Assembly (NCBI GenBank): GCA_029233925.1
Contig: JARGOX010000012.1
Location: 1-64,000, forward strand
DNA length: 64,000 nucleotides
Source of the DNA: Rhizobiaceae bacterium
GTDB taxonomy: Bacteria > Pseudomonadota > Alphaproteobacteria > Rhizobiales > Rhizobiaceae
Direction of reading: 5' to 3'
The notes under the pieces are model-generated. The model was not told the origin of the DNA and did no database searches. It saw only the letters and a list, made by a program, of their open reading frames with translations. Below, in pieces: positions 45,758 through 55,246 of this stretch (positions are counted from its first letter, which is position 1; the number at the start of each line of letters is the position of its first letter). The position numbers and the translations under genes are program-made.

Positions 45758-47317
45758 ATGCAGACCAATTTTGATCAAAGTCGGTTCAATTCTTCCATTG
45801 AACAGGCAGATCCAAAGATGAACAGTGTATTGGAAATCAGCCGCAGCGACGCCGTGCCTGGCCTCCACCCCAAAACGATAGCCGAGACCTATCTCAAAGA
45901 AGTCTTGACCCATGTGGCGCCCGTCCCGCTTGCCGAAAATCGCTCACCTATCGACGTTTTCAATCCCGCCGATGGCAAACTGATCGGGCAGATCAACGCC
46001 ATGGGAGAAGAAAACGTGGGTGCAGCAGTCCGTGCGGCAAATATCGCCCTTGCAGACTGGCGCTGCCTTCTGCCCCGCGAACGCGGTTCTTATTTGCAAA
46101 AATGGTGCGAACTGATCGTTCAGAATTCGGAAAATCTTGCCTGCCTGATGACACTTGAACAGGGCAAGCCGCTTGATGATGCACGCGGAGAAATTGCCTA
46201 TGCGGCCAGTTTCTTCAAATGGTTTGCCGAGGAAGTGAACCGCCTCTATGGGGAGGTCATCCCAGCCCATCTGCCGGACAAGACGATGCTGGTGAAACAA
46301 CAGCCGATTGGCATTGTGGCCGCCATCACCCCCTGGAATTTCCCTAGCGCGATGCTGGCGCGCAAGGCAAGCGCGGCGCTGGCGGCCGGCTGCACGGTCA
46401 TTGCGGTCCCTTCGAAAGTAACTCCCTACTCCGCTCTTGCGCTTCAGCATCTGGCCGAACAGGCCGGTCTTCCATCAGGTGTTTTTACGGTTCTGACGGG
46501 CCATTCCCGTGAACTTGTGGCGGCTCTGTGCAAGCATACGGCAGTGCGGGCGGTATCCTATACCGGATCCACCGAAGTCGGACGCAACATCATGGCTCAA
46601 TGCGCCGACACGGTTAAACGGGTTTCCCTGGAGCTGGGTGGTCATGCACCATTCATCATCTATGCGGACGCGGAATTGGATAAGACCGTCGAAGGCGCCA
46701 TCGCGGCGAAGTTCCAGACCGGTGGACAGGATTGCCTGGCCGCAAACCGCATTTATGTGCATCGTTCGATCCATGACCGGTTTCTGACGCAGTTCGTAAA
46801 TGCAACCCGGGCTCTTGTGGTCGGAGACGGTTTCGAAAAAGGCACGGCAATCGGCCCTCTTGCTACATTGGACACATTGAAGAAATCACAGGCGCATGTC
46901 GCCGATGCCATGGAAAAGGGTGCACGCTTGCTGTGTGGCGGGACGCAACCGGCTGCAGGCGGGCTGTTTTATCAGCCGACGGTTCTGGCTGATGTCACCC
47001 ATCAGATGAAAATCGCCGTTGAAGAAACCTTTGGACCCGTCGCCGCGATCATTCCCTTTGACGATGATGACGATGTTCTCAGTTGGGCCAATGATACTGA
47101 ATACGGTCTCGTTGCCTACGCCTATACCACCTGTGCCAGGCGGATCCAGGTGCTGCCTGACCAACTGGAATATGGAATGGTCGCCATCAACACTGCGAAG
47201 CTGACAGGCGCCCCGATTCCCTTTGGTGGCATGAAACAATCGGGCATAGGGCGCGAGGGATCACGCCTTGGAATTCTGGAATTTACCGAGCCGCAGTATG
47301 CCTGCATTCAGCGCTAG
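45758..47317 (+). CDS. aldehyde dehydrogenase, succinate-semialdehyde dehydrogenase-like
   Basis: The 519-residue protein oxidises an aldehyde to a carboxylate with NAD(P)+. Catalytic marks are present: 'TPWNFPSAM' (Asn), 'SLELGGHAPF' (Glu) and 'GGQDCLAANR' (nucleophile Cys), and the overall match is closest to GabD. The usual Lys-Pro-Ser/Ala-Glu cofactor motif is changed to 'VPSKVTP'. Start ATG 45758; an ATG at 45818 with AGGCAG upstream would remove 20 residues and is also possible. It is followed after 45 bases by the thiamine-diphosphate enzyme gene. Confidence 0.87.
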   Translation: MQTNFDQSRFNSSIEQADPKMNSVLEISRSDAVPGLHPKTIAETYLKEVLTHVAPVPLAENRSPIDVFNPADGKLIGQINAMGEENVGAAVRAANIALADWRCLLPRERGSYLQKWCELIVQNSENLACLMTLEQGKPLDDARGEIAYAASFFKWFAEEVNRLYGEVIPAHLPDKTMLVKQQPIGIVAAITPWNFPSAMLARKASAALAAGCTVIAVPSKVTPYSALALQHLAEQAGLPSGVFTVLTGHSRELVAALCKHTAVRAVSYTGSTEVGRNIMAQCADTVKRVSLELGGHAPFIIYADAELDKTVEGAIAAKFQTGGQDCLAANRIYVHRSIHDRFLTQFVNATRALVVGDGFEKGTAIGPLATLDTLKKSQAHVADAMEKGARLLCGGTQPAAGGLFYQPTVLADVTHQMKIAVEETFGPVAAIIPFDDDDDVLSWANDTEYGLVAYAYTTCARRIQVLPDQLEYGMVAINTAKLTGAPIPFGGMKQSGIGREGSRLGILEFTEPQYACIQR

Positions 47318-47362
47318 GACAGCGGCCAATCCTCACACAATTTGAAAACAATGGAGAATGAA

Positions 47363-48991
47363 ATGGGTGATAAAACCGTTGCGACAAAAGTCATCGAGAG
47401 CCTTCGCAACATCGGCGTAAAACACATCTTCGGCGTTCCAAGCGGCGGTTGGGTCGATTTCATGGAGGCAATCCGCAAGACGGAGGGAATCGATTTTGTC
47501 CTTGCCACCCATGAGGGTGGTGCCGGACTCATGGCTGATGTGTGCGGGCGGTTGACGGGTGTTCCCGGTGTCTGTTTTGGAACATTTGGCCCCGGCGCCA
47601 CCAATCTGGCCACGGGTGTCGGCTCGGCCAATCTGGACCGTTCACCGCTTATCGCATTGACCGATGAAATGCCCGAAAGCATGCGCAACCGCGTGACACA
47701 GATGGGCATCGACCATCAGGCCTTGTTCGCGCCGCTTACCAAGATGACCACGCGACTGGATGTGGATGGCGTGGAAGACACGATCGCCAGGGCGGCGCAA
47801 TGCGCCCGCGAAGGCCGGCCGGGTTCGGTTCATATAGGCATGCCTGTCGATGTGACAGGAAAAATTGCCATAACAGGCCCGGAGCAGAACACGCCAGTCG
47901 CATCAAAACCGGTGGCGTCACGGTCTGCACTGAACAAGGCCCTCGAGGCATTTGGCAAGGCTCAAAAGCCTGTTCTGGTGCTGGGTCTTGGGGCGGTGCG
48001 GGCAAATATCCAGGATGTGATCATCCGTTTCGCACAAGACCATCAAATTCCGGTGCTACTCACGCCCATGGCAAAAGGCATGATTGCGGAAGATCACCCG
48101 CTTTATGCGGGCGTATTGTTCCACGCGCTGAGCGATCAGGTCGCAGAAACACACAGGCAGGCCGATCTGGTCATTGCTCTTGGTTATGATCCGGTCGAGT
48201 TCAACCTTGAGGCCTGGATGCCGCAGGTGCCACTCATCAACATTGATGATGAGCCCCTGGAGATCGACAGGAAGGAATACCAAGTCACATTTGATGTATG
48301 CGGTGATATCGCCGCCAGCTTTGAAGACTTCAGCCTTGCCGCACAGGGAACAACCGATTGGGACATCGCGGCACTGCAAAACCGCATGGCGGCCATCTTC
48401 AGTCAGATGAGCCCCAAAAATGCAGAGATGGGGCCATGCGCGGTCCTGGATGTTCTGCGGAAGATATTGCCGGATGATGGCATCATGGCCTGCGATGTCG
48501 GCGCGCATACCCATCTCATTGGTCAAAAGTGGTTGACCCCTGCTCCCGGCACCCAGCTCATGACGAATGGCTGGTCAGCCATGGGGTTCGGATTGCCGGC
48601 GGCCATTGCCGCCAAATTATGCCGACCCGAGCAGCACGTCTGCGCTGTTGTCGGCGATGGCGGGTTTCTCATGACGGCCGGAGAACTGGCCACAGCCGTG
48701 CGCGAAAAGCTCAATATCGTTGTGGTGGTTCTGACTGATAATGACCTGGCGTTGATCCGGATAAAACAACAGCGCAAGGGCAATCCCATTTTCGGTACGC
48801 CAGTGCGGGAAAAAGCCGGCACAATCGGTGGCGACAATATTTTCGGAGCGCCAGTATGGGTTGCCCCCGATGTTGCCACGCTCGAAACATTGCTGGAGCG
48901 CGCATTTCAGACCCCAGGACCTGTCATCGTCGAGGCCATCGTCAGCAGTGCAGAATATGACACATTGGTTTTAAAGAAAGACAAGGCCTGA
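47363..48991 (+). CDS. thiamine-diphosphate-dependent enzyme, acetolactate synthase-like
   Basis: The 542-residue protein has the three domains of the acetolactate synthase/benzoylformate decarboxylase group: an N-terminal pyrimidine-binding domain with the activating Glu in 'ATHEGGAGLMAD', a central domain, and a C-terminal diphosphate domain with 'VGDGGFLMTAGEL' closing at 'VLTDND' rather than the common NN. It could decarboxylate a 2-oxoacid to the aldehyde used by the preceding dehydrogenase. The ATG at 47363 has GGAG six bases upstream; upstream starts lack one. Confidence 0.83.
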   Translation: MGDKTVATKVIESLRNIGVKHIFGVPSGGWVDFMEAIRKTEGIDFVLATHEGGAGLMADVCGRLTGVPGVCFGTFGPGATNLATGVGSANLDRSPLIALTDEMPESMRNRVTQMGIDHQALFAPLTKMTTRLDVDGVEDTIARAAQCAREGRPGSVHIGMPVDVTGKIAITGPEQNTPVASKPVASRSALNKALEAFGKAQKPVLVLGLGAVRANIQDVIIRFAQDHQIPVLLTPMAKGMIAEDHPLYAGVLFHALSDQVAETHRQADLVIALGYDPVEFNLEAWMPQVPLINIDDEPLEIDRKEYQVTFDVCGDIAASFEDFSLAAQGTTDWDIAALQNRMAAIFSQMSPKNAEMGPCAVLDVLRKILPDDGIMACDVGAHTHLIGQKWLTPAPGTQLMTNGWSAMGFGLPAAIAAKLCRPEQHVCAVVGDGGFLMTAGELATAVREKLNIVVVVLTDNDLALIRIKQQRKGNPIFGTPVREKAGTIGGDNIFGAPVWVAPDVATLETLLERAFQTPGPVIVEAIVSSAEYDTLVLKKDKA

Positions 48992-48995
48992 ACGC

Positions 48996-49036
48996 GATTG
49001 CGGAAAGGGGAACCGAAAGCTCCCCTGCCCGCAATC
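48996..49036. terminator. compound hairpin after the thiamine-diphosphate enzyme gene
   Basis: Outer arms GATTGCGG (48996-49003) and CCGCAATC (49029-49036) and inner arms AGGGGA (49006-49011) and TCCCCT (49021-49026) build a long stem with small internal loops. It starts five bases after the stop codon, between convergent genes. It lacks a T-run, so it may be a 3' stabiliser or terminator. Confidence 0.6.
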
Positions 49037-49041
49037 AGGAT

Positions 49042-49079
49042 CACCGCATCGTCAAATCTTTCAATTTGAAGATGCGGTG
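49042..49079. terminator. hairpin containing the amidase stop codon
   Basis: Arms CACCGCATC (49042-49050) and GATGCGGTG (49071-49079) continue into TCAAAT (49052-49057) and ATTTGA (49064-49069) with one mismatch, giving a 15-bp stem and a CTTTCA loop. The amidase stop (49063-49061, minus strand) lies in the loop, so the stem covers the final amidase codons. It is the second strong hairpin in this convergent gap. Confidence 0.6.
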
Positions 49080-50509
49080 GCCTGCTCAAAGATGCCGGCT
49101 ATTTCGATGATACGCTCATCACTATAGGGGCGTCCGACAATCTGTATTGAGGTGGGCAGCGCGCCCGGCTGCGAAAGCGGAATGGATATTGCCGGAAGTC
49201 CCAGCAAATTGACCCAGCGGTTAAGCGACAGCAATTCCAGTGACAGTGCGGAAATGGCAGCCGGGTCAGGATCATCGCCGGGCAGCACTTTTGGCGCAAA
49301 GCAATTCACTGTGGGCAGCAAGACAAAATCGGCTGCCCCGAAGACTCTGGAGAGTACATGATCACGCAATGTTGCGCGGGTTTCCAAAGCCTTGCGATAC
49401 TCGGAAGCATGAATGGACAGGCCGACAAGCAGCCTGTCGCGCACTGAAGGCGCATAACAATCGGGGCGGTTGACCAGTCCATCGATATGATACTGGCCTG
49501 CCTCATGACCGGTGATCACACCTGCCACCGCATTCAATGCTCCAAGCGGCAACGGCAGCGTTTCCGTGACCTCATAGCCCGCGTCACTCAACTGGACTCG
49601 GGCCCGCGCTGCAGCTGCAACAATCTGCGGATCGGCATGCTCAAAAATTGCTTTTGGAACTGCAATGCCCAAATCACTTCCGGCTTGCCCTGCAAACTTT
49701 GCGCGGTCATTTGCCAATACGGCAAACAGATTTGACAAATGCTCGGTTTTTCTGGAGAGAATACCAACCGTATCCTGCGTCTTGCCAAGCGGAACAACGC
49801 CCTCCAGTGGGATACGTCCTGCGGTGGGTTTGAAGCCCAAAACACCGCAAAGCGCTGCAGGAATACGCACGGAGCCACCAGTGTCCGTGCCGAGGGCGAC
49901 AGGCACAGCCCCACTGGCCACCGCAACAGCCGACCCGCTTGATGATCCACCGACCAACAGATCTGCTCCGGTTGGATTGCGCGGTGGAGCAACAAATTCA
50001 TTGTGTTCAATCGGCAGATAGCACCAGGGTGACAATTTCGTTGTCCCGACAATCCTGCCACCGGCAGAAAGGATGCGTTGGATTGCGGGGGAAGGATCAA
50101 GCGCGAGCCAATCCGGCGCACTGGGCAGCCCGGCAGTTGGCCGATGGCCATCGAAGGCAAAAACATCCTTCACCGCTACCCGCAAGGCACCGCTTTCGTG
50201 GTGACCCGCACTATCAAAGATCTCGGTGAAACATCCATATTTCTGCTGAATGACATCAAGTGGTGGCGGGGTCACCAAATCCGGTTCGTTCAGAAGGCTT
50301 TGCAAAGCTGCCTTCGGCTGACTTACCCACCGATCCGTTTGCATCGTGTCGTTGCCAGATTGCGCCGCGTCCGTCTCGAAAATGGCTGCTGCGACCAATT
50401 TGCGGGCAGCTGCCTGAGCGCGATTGCGCTCCTGGCTGCTTTCACCCAATCCAAGCTTTGCAAACAGCCTTTGCATTGTCATTCCACCATTTTCATCGAC
50501 ATCCTTCAC
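49061..50509 (-). CDS. amidase signature family hydrolase
   Basis: This 482-residue enzyme has the Ser-cisSer-Lys triad of the amidase family: Lys in 'VAVKDVF' (about residue 114), Ser in 'GGSSSGSAVAVASG' (about 189) and the nucleophile in 'GTDTGGSVRIPA' (about 213). It would hydrolyse an amide to acid and ammonia or amine. The GTG at 50509 overlaps the upstream stop as GTGA and follows GGGTGGG; ATGs at 50482 or 50476 are alternatives. It is the last gene of the ABC-transporter operon. Confidence 0.87.
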   Translation of the reverse strand: MKDVDENGGMTMQRLFAKLGLGESSQERNRAQAAARKLVAAAIFETDAAQSGNDTMQTDRWVSQPKAALQSLLNEPDLVTPPPLDVIQQKYGCFTEIFDSAGHHESGALRVAVKDVFAFDGHRPTAGLPSAPDWLALDPSPAIQRILSAGGRIVGTTKLSPWCYLPIEHNEFVAPPRNPTGADLLVGGSSSGSAVAVASGAVPVALGTDTGGSVRIPAALCGVLGFKPTAGRIPLEGVVPLGKTQDTVGILSRKTEHLSNLFAVLANDRAKFAGQAGSDLGIAVPKAIFEHADPQIVAAAARARVQLSDAGYEVTETLPLPLGALNAVAGVITGHEAGQYHIDGLVNRPDCYAPSVRDRLLVGLSIHASEYRKALETRATLRDHVLSRVFGAADFVLLPTVNCFAPKVLPGDDPDPAAISALSLELLSLNRWVNLLGLPAISIPLSQPGALPTSIQIVGRPYSDERIIEIAGIFEQATASSN

Positions 50510-51342
50510 GTACCCACCCTGATCGGACCGTTGAGCTTTCGCAAGGCTGCGATCACCGACAAGGCTGTTATGCGTCCGGTCTTGGGATTATCCGTTGGGA
50601 TATTCTCGATGGACATCTCCAGATTCGCACTGTCGGACCTGACAGAGATCTTGTGGGTGTTCAGCTTCAGGTCGGGATCGGCCCAGATCTCCAGCTTGGT
50701 CCTGTCGGCACCAACACCTGCAAGCGACAGCGCCACGGCCACATTGAGGTTGGCAGGAAAGCCCACCGCCGCCTCGCGCGCTGTGCCGTCGAAAACTTTC
50801 ATTGGCTCCGTGATTTGCGAAATATCGATGTTGTTTTCGACAAGATAGGGAGCCCCAAGAAGGCCGCCCACCGGTTTGCGTGTCACCATTTTAACCGACT
50901 CGATCTTGCCTTCGGCAGCGGCCGAAACCGCATCAAGTCCCAGCAACGCCCCTGAAGGCACGATGATTTTTCCTCCGGTTTCAGCCGCCAGTTCAATAAG
51001 ATATTCATTCCGCAGCAACGCACCGCAGGAAAGGATGATGACTGTCTTTCTTGCGCGCAGGAAGGACTCGGCAATTTTGGGAAGCAATTCAGCCGGGGCG
51101 CATTCGATCACGATATCGGCGTAACTTTCCAGCTCTTCCACCGCAACGATCGGCACTGGTTCTGACAGAAATGCCAGTCGATCGGCGGCCGCGGCTTTGT
51201 TTCTTGCCGAAACGGCGCCCAGCACATAGCCATCTATGCCCTCGTTGAGGGCATGCGCCACCGCCAGCCCCACAGCACCCAGGCCGGCAATTGCTACGCG
51301 TATGGGCGCAGGTTTTGCGTTGAACGTGTCATTGACCGGCAT
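50506..51342 (-). CDS. aspartate dehydrogenase family protein
   Basis: The 278-residue protein has the Rossmann motif 'GLGAVG' (20-25) and the catalytic histidine H230 in 'ADPDLKLNTHKI', as in L-aspartate dehydrogenase (DUF108). That enzyme interconverts L-aspartate and iminosuccinate/oxaloacetate with NAD(P). In a catabolic operon rather than next to nadA/nadC, an oxidative role on aspartate or a related amino acid is more likely than NAD synthesis. The gene overlaps its neighbours on both sides. Confidence 0.85.
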   Translation of the reverse strand: MPVNDTFNAKPAPIRVAIAGLGAVGLAVAHALNEGIDGYVLGAVSARNKAAAADRLAFLSEPVPIVAVEELESYADIVIECAPAELLPKIAESFLRARKTVIILSCGALLRNEYLIELAAETGGKIIVPSGALLGLDAVSAAAEGKIESVKMVTRKPVGGLLGAPYLVENNIDISQITEPMKVFDGTAREAAVGFPANLNVAVALSLAGVGADRTKLEIWADPDLKLNTHKISVRSDSANLEMSIENIPTDNPKTGRITALSVIAALRKLNGPIRVGT

Positions 51343-52231
51343 GCTGTGTCTCCCCGGGCTTCATGCTTTTGGCGTAATGGTCGGCAATCTCACCGGCAGT
51401 GGCAAACCAGATCTGCGAGGAATGCTCATTCAGAAAATCAAGAACGCGACGGAATTGGCGGATGCGAAATGGCTGACCCACAATGAATGTGTGAATGGTC
51501 ACCCCACAGGCCAGAGACTGTTTTTCTGATTGCTCAAGCATTTCAGCAATATTGTCGATCGCCATATCGGCGAAATCCCGCGCCGTTCCATCATGCATGA
51601 CGATCATCGGAACATCATTGACTTCATGCGGGTATGGCATGCTCAACAAAGGACCGGCATTTGTGGTCATCCACACCGGCTGATCGTCTATTGGCCAATC
51701 CATCGTATAGCGATATCCGGCTTCAGCCAGCAGGTCTTCGGTATTTGCACTGGGATGGGCGCCAGGGCTCATCCATCCTTGCGGCGCTTTACCCGTATGC
51801 TGCTTGATGGCTGCGGTCACCTCGGCAATCAGACTGCGTTCATCCTCAATGGTCATGCCGTTCGGATGTTCAGAATTGGTTTTTCCATGGGCAACAATCT
51901 CGTCGCCGCGTGCGCTGAAGGCATCCACCAGTTCGGCGCAATGATCATAACAGGCGGTATTCAGCAGCACGCTCAAGGGCAATTTATAGGACTCGAACAG
52001 CTCGAGAAGCCGCCAGCCACCGACACGATTGCCGTATTCCCGCCAACCATAATTGTAGGAATTGGGATGGCTCAATCCGGGGGAATAGGGCAGCCCCAGA
52101 CCCGTGCCGTAGGAAAAATGCTCGACGCACAGCGCGACATAGACTGCCAGGCGCTTGCCTCCCGGCCAGAGGAAATCCGGCCGGGAAGTGATCGCGCTAT
52201 AGGGGAAGCGATTGTTGGGTTCTATTTTCAT
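51329..52231 (-). CDS. polysaccharide deacetylase family, PuuE/allantoinase-like
   Basis: This 300-residue NodB-fold protein is of the cofactor-light group that includes allantoinase PuuE and imidase-like enzymes. 'YGWREYGNRVGGWRLLELF' (about residues 60-78), 'NTACYDHCAELV', 'EIVAHGKTNSEH' and 'HDGTARDF' are characteristic. It is likely to open a cyclic amide or hydrolyse a ureide or N-acyl group rather than deacetylate a polymer. It overlaps the aspartate dehydrogenase start by 14 bases. Confidence 0.8.
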   Translation of the reverse strand: MKIEPNNRFPYSAITSRPDFLWPGGKRLAVYVALCVEHFSYGTGLGLPYSPGLSHPNSYNYGWREYGNRVGGWRLLELFESYKLPLSVLLNTACYDHCAELVDAFSARGDEIVAHGKTNSEHPNGMTIEDERSLIAEVTAAIKQHTGKAPQGWMSPGAHPSANTEDLLAEAGYRYTMDWPIDDQPVWMTTNAGPLLSMPYPHEVNDVPMIVMHDGTARDFADMAIDNIAEMLEQSEKQSLACGVTIHTFIVGQPFRIRQFRRVLDFLNEHSSQIWFATAGEIADHYAKSMKPGETQHAGQ

Positions 52232-52260
52232 TTTGGCTCTCCGCCTAGCGCGATGCGATG

Positions 52261-53226
52261 TTAAGGACGATAGTCCATGGGAGCGACAACTTCGGAAAGA
52301 TCCGTTGTCGCCAGGTTCTCGGGATTGACCAGAACAGCAGGAAGGATGACAGCCGGCTCGTTTTCCATACCGTTTGCCGCCTTGACCGCTTCACGCAGTG
52401 CACTGCGTCCCTGCCCTACAATCTTTTGAATGGACGTGCAGACCAGGTCACCATCGGTGAGCATTTGCTGCGCAACCGGGCTCAGATTCGATGTTGCAAC
52501 GTAAATTTTCTCATCGCGTCCGGCAGCCTTGATTGCCGTAACAGTGCCTGCTGCAAGTTCATCAATGGTCGTATAGAACCCACCCAGATCAGGGAACCGC
52601 TGCAGCAGGTCTTCACTGGCTGTGATGCCCTGTGCACGCGTGGTGGCCAACCGGTTTTCAGCGACAATTGAAATATCTGGAAATTCAGTTGCCAATGTCT
52701 CCTTGAAGCCATTTGCCCGGTATTCTGCCCAGATTTGCCCTTCAATGAAGGACAGCATCGCCACTTTGCCCTTGCCGCCCATGGCGGTTCCCAGACACTG
52801 CGCCTGAAGCCGCCCCATATCATAATGGTCAGCGCCGATATAGGACGCCAGCTTGTCTGTCGAAGGCGGACTGGAAAATCCGATGATCGGAATACCTGCA
52901 GCGATCGCACGTTCGGCCATCGGCTTGATCGCATCGCCATTGGTGGCGCCGATGATGATTGCATCCACTCTGCGCTGGATAAGATCACCGATCTGAGACA
53001 CCTGCTGGGCCACATTGGTATCGGCGCCGGCATCAAGTTTGATCAGCTTGACGCCAGCCAGTTCCGCTTCCTTTTCCACACCATAGGTTGCTGATGTCCA
53101 GAAACCTGTCGCCATGGCCGGAACGGAAAGGCCGATGGTCAATTCTTCGGAGTTGGCCATGCCGGACATCATCAGCAGACCAACCAGCATTGCGCTCCCG
53201 CGCTTGATATTCTTTCTGAAACTCAT
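52261..53226 (-). CDS. ABC transporter periplasmic binding protein, ribose type
   Basis: The 321-residue protein has a signal peptide (basic 'MSFRKNIKRG', hydrophobic 12-27) and a Peripla_BP_4 fold with 'DLIQRRVDAIIIGATNGDAI' and 'IPIIGFSSPP', as in RbsB or TorT-like proteins. It captures the ligand for the two permeases upstream. The ATG at 53226 has AAGGGGAA upstream; the open frame before it has no homology. Ligand unknown. Confidence 0.87.
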   Translation of the reverse strand: MSFRKNIKRGSAMLVGLLMMSGMANSEELTIGLSVPAMATGFWTSATYGVEKEAELAGVKLIKLDAGADTNVAQQVSQIGDLIQRRVDAIIIGATNGDAIKPMAERAIAAGIPIIGFSSPPSTDKLASYIGADHYDMGRLQAQCLGTAMGGKGKVAMLSFIEGQIWAEYRANGFKETLATEFPDISIVAENRLATTRAQGITASEDLLQRFPDLGGFYTTIDELAAGTVTAIKAAGRDEKIYVATSNLSPVAQQMLTDGDLVCTSIQKIVGQGRSALREAVKAANGMENEPAVILPAVLVNPENLATTDLSEVVAPMDYRP

Positions 53227-53252
53227 GTGTTTCCCCTTTTCTATTATTGGTA

Positions 53253-54245
53253 TCAGTGCATCGTGATTGTTTGCAGTTTTCGACGTGTTATCTGATCGAG
53301 CAAACCAGCGATCAGAATGACGAGCCCCATCACGACTTCCCCCGCATAGGGAGAAACCGCACTGAAGCTCAATCCGGATTGAACCACCTGAATGAACAAT
53401 GCGGCAAAGAGCACCCGCAATGGACTTGCAACGCCGCCTGTGAGCAGGGATCCGCCAATGACCGCTGCAGCAATCGCATTCAACTCCATTCCGACACCAT
53501 CGGTCGGCAGACCCGCCCCGGTCTTTGTCAGAATCAACACTGCAGCTAGCCCGGCCAGGGATCCACACAGCCCATAGGCCAGAACGATGCCGCGGATGAC
53601 AGGCGTTCCAACCAGTCTCGCGGCCTCTGGATCGCCGCCAATGAGAAACAACCGGCGACCGGCGCGCATACGTTTCAGAAAGATTGCCACAGCAAGGAAA
53701 ACAACAAAGGTCAGCAGCGCACTGTAGGGAATGGACAAGAACTGGCCAAAGCTGAAATCGAGCAATTGCATCTGCGGTGCGCCAGTCACCAGAACAACCT
53801 GCCCATTGTTGCTGATGAGAAGTGCCAGACCGCGGGCAAAAAGCAGCATTCCAAGTGTGGCAATGATGGGTGGTATGGACAGCAGGCCCACCAGAATTCC
53901 GTTCAACACGCCCAGCGCCAACCCCGTCAGCGGCGCGGCAATCAGACCGAAAATCCCGAACTGCTCTATGGCCAGAGCCGCAGTCACACTCGACAGAGCC
54001 AGGACGGCTCCGACGGAAATATCAAACCCGCGCACCAGAATAACGCACATCTGGCCCAGCGCCAGAAGCGCCAGTGGTCCGAACTGCAGCAGTATGTTGG
54101 CAGCATTGCCCGGCGAGCCGAAATTCGGCAGCGCCATGGAAAAGCCGATGCTTGCTGCAATCAGGCAGATGAGGGCTGCTGCGCCGCTCAGGATGCCTGT
54201 TGGAGACCATCGCTGGGCCGTTGTGGTGCTAACATTTGTCATCAT
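53253..54245 (-). CDS. ABC transporter permease, RbsC-like (second)
   Basis: This 330-residue protein has about nine membrane segments and the RbsC-type loops 'LALGQMCVILVRGFDISVG' (about residues 61-79) and 'NAIAAAVIGGSLLTGGVASP' (about 256-275), which contact the ATPase. With the permease encoded just upstream it probably forms a heterodimeric channel, as in LsrCD-type importers. Its ATG overlaps the upstream stop as ATGA. Confidence 0.88.
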   Translation of the reverse strand: MMTNVSTTTAQRWSPTGILSGAAALICLIAASIGFSMALPNFGSPGNAANILLQFGPLALLALGQMCVILVRGFDISVGAVLALSSVTAALAIEQFGIFGLIAAPLTGLALGVLNGILVGLLSIPPIIATLGMLLFARGLALLISNNGQVVLVTGAPQMQLLDFSFGQFLSIPYSALLTFVVFLAVAIFLKRMRAGRRLFLIGGDPEAARLVGTPVIRGIVLAYGLCGSLAGLAAVLILTKTGAGLPTDGVGMELNAIAAAVIGGSLLTGGVASPLRVLFAALFIQVVQSGLSFSAVSPYAGEVVMGLVILIAGLLDQITRRKLQTITMH

Positions 54246-55243
54246 GCATCACCCTGAGGCTTGGTTTTTTGCGCAAAAGCGGCACGCATGGACAGAAAAC
54301 TGAAACGGTCCGGCGTGGTTTGAAACACAACCGCAGCGATGATGACAAAACCCAGCACGGCGAGTTGAAAGGCCGTTGGCAGGTTCAGCAAGACAATGGA
54401 ATTGTTCAACATGGCGATGATCAGCACACCCACCAATACCTGCAAGGTGGAGCCGCGTCCGCCAGCAAGGCTGAGACCACCCACTGCACAGGCGGATATT
54501 GTTTCAAAAGGCAAATTCGGAATCAGGTTGGGCTGTCCCGAGGCAACCCGGGATGTCAGGATCAATCCTGAAACAGCAACAAAACCGGCTGCAGCGACAT
54601 AGCCCAAGAACTTGATCCGGTTGACCGCTATCCCTGACAGATGCGCGGCCCGTTCGTTGGAGCCCACCAGATAGATCTGTCTTCCAAACGTCGTTTTGGA
54701 GAGCAGGATATAGTGAACCACCAGCCCGAAGGCAGCGAGCAGGATGGGGACAGGTATGCCGAAAGCCTTGCCGCGCCCCATCCAGTAAAAGGATTCCGAT
54801 ACCGGCGCCTCAATCGGCAAACCGCCGACTGCCAGCGATGCCACACCGTGGACGAGCATCAGCATCGCCAGAGTTGCAAGAAATGGTGGCAATTTGGCAT
54901 AAGCAATCAGCGTGCCATTGATGGCGCCGATCACCAGGACGATGACGAAGCCCGACGCAAAGGCCATTGGCACAGAGACAGACTGGACAGCGAAAACGGC
55001 AACAATGCTGCACAATGCCACTGCCGAGCCAACGGAGAACTCAACCCCGGCCAGAATGATGACAATCGCCTGTCCCAGCGAGGCCAGCATGAGAATGGAT
55101 GAAACACGCAATATGTTCTCGAAATTCGATACGGCAAAGAAGTTCGGAACCAAAAGGGAAAACACCGCAAATTGCGCGACCAGCACCCACAATGATTTGG
55201 GCACCATGCGCAACCTGCCAATATATCGGGGCAAATCTGCCAT
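54242..55243 (-). CDS. ABC transporter permease, RbsC-like (first)
   Basis: The 333-residue protein is a paralogue of the next gene, with 'SLGQAIVIILAGVEFSVGSA' (about 55-74) and 'ETISACAVGGLSLAGGRGS' (about 248-266). About nine membrane segments are predicted. It starts three bases after the ATPase stop and overlaps the second permease by four bases, so all transporter parts are made from one mRNA. Confidence 0.88.
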   Translation of the reverse strand: MADLPRYIGRLRMVPKSLWVLVAQFAVFSLLVPNFFAVSNFENILRVSSILMLASLGQAIVIILAGVEFSVGSAVALCSIVAVFAVQSVSVPMAFASGFVIVLVIGAINGTLIAYAKLPPFLATLAMLMLVHGVASLAVGGLPIEAPVSESFYWMGRGKAFGIPVPILLAAFGLVVHYILLSKTTFGRQIYLVGSNERAAHLSGIAVNRIKFLGYVAAAGFVAVSGLILTSRVASGQPNLIPNLPFETISACAVGGLSLAGGRGSTLQVLVGVLIIAMLNNSIVLLNLPTAFQLAVLGFVIIAAVVFQTTPDRFSFLSMRAAFAQKTKPQGDA

Positions 55244-55246
55244 GGG

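Noticed and set aside
54641-55102. Plus-strand frame antisense to the first RbsC-like permease
   Set aside because: Charged, low-complexity product opposite a hydrophobic protein, a common artefact.
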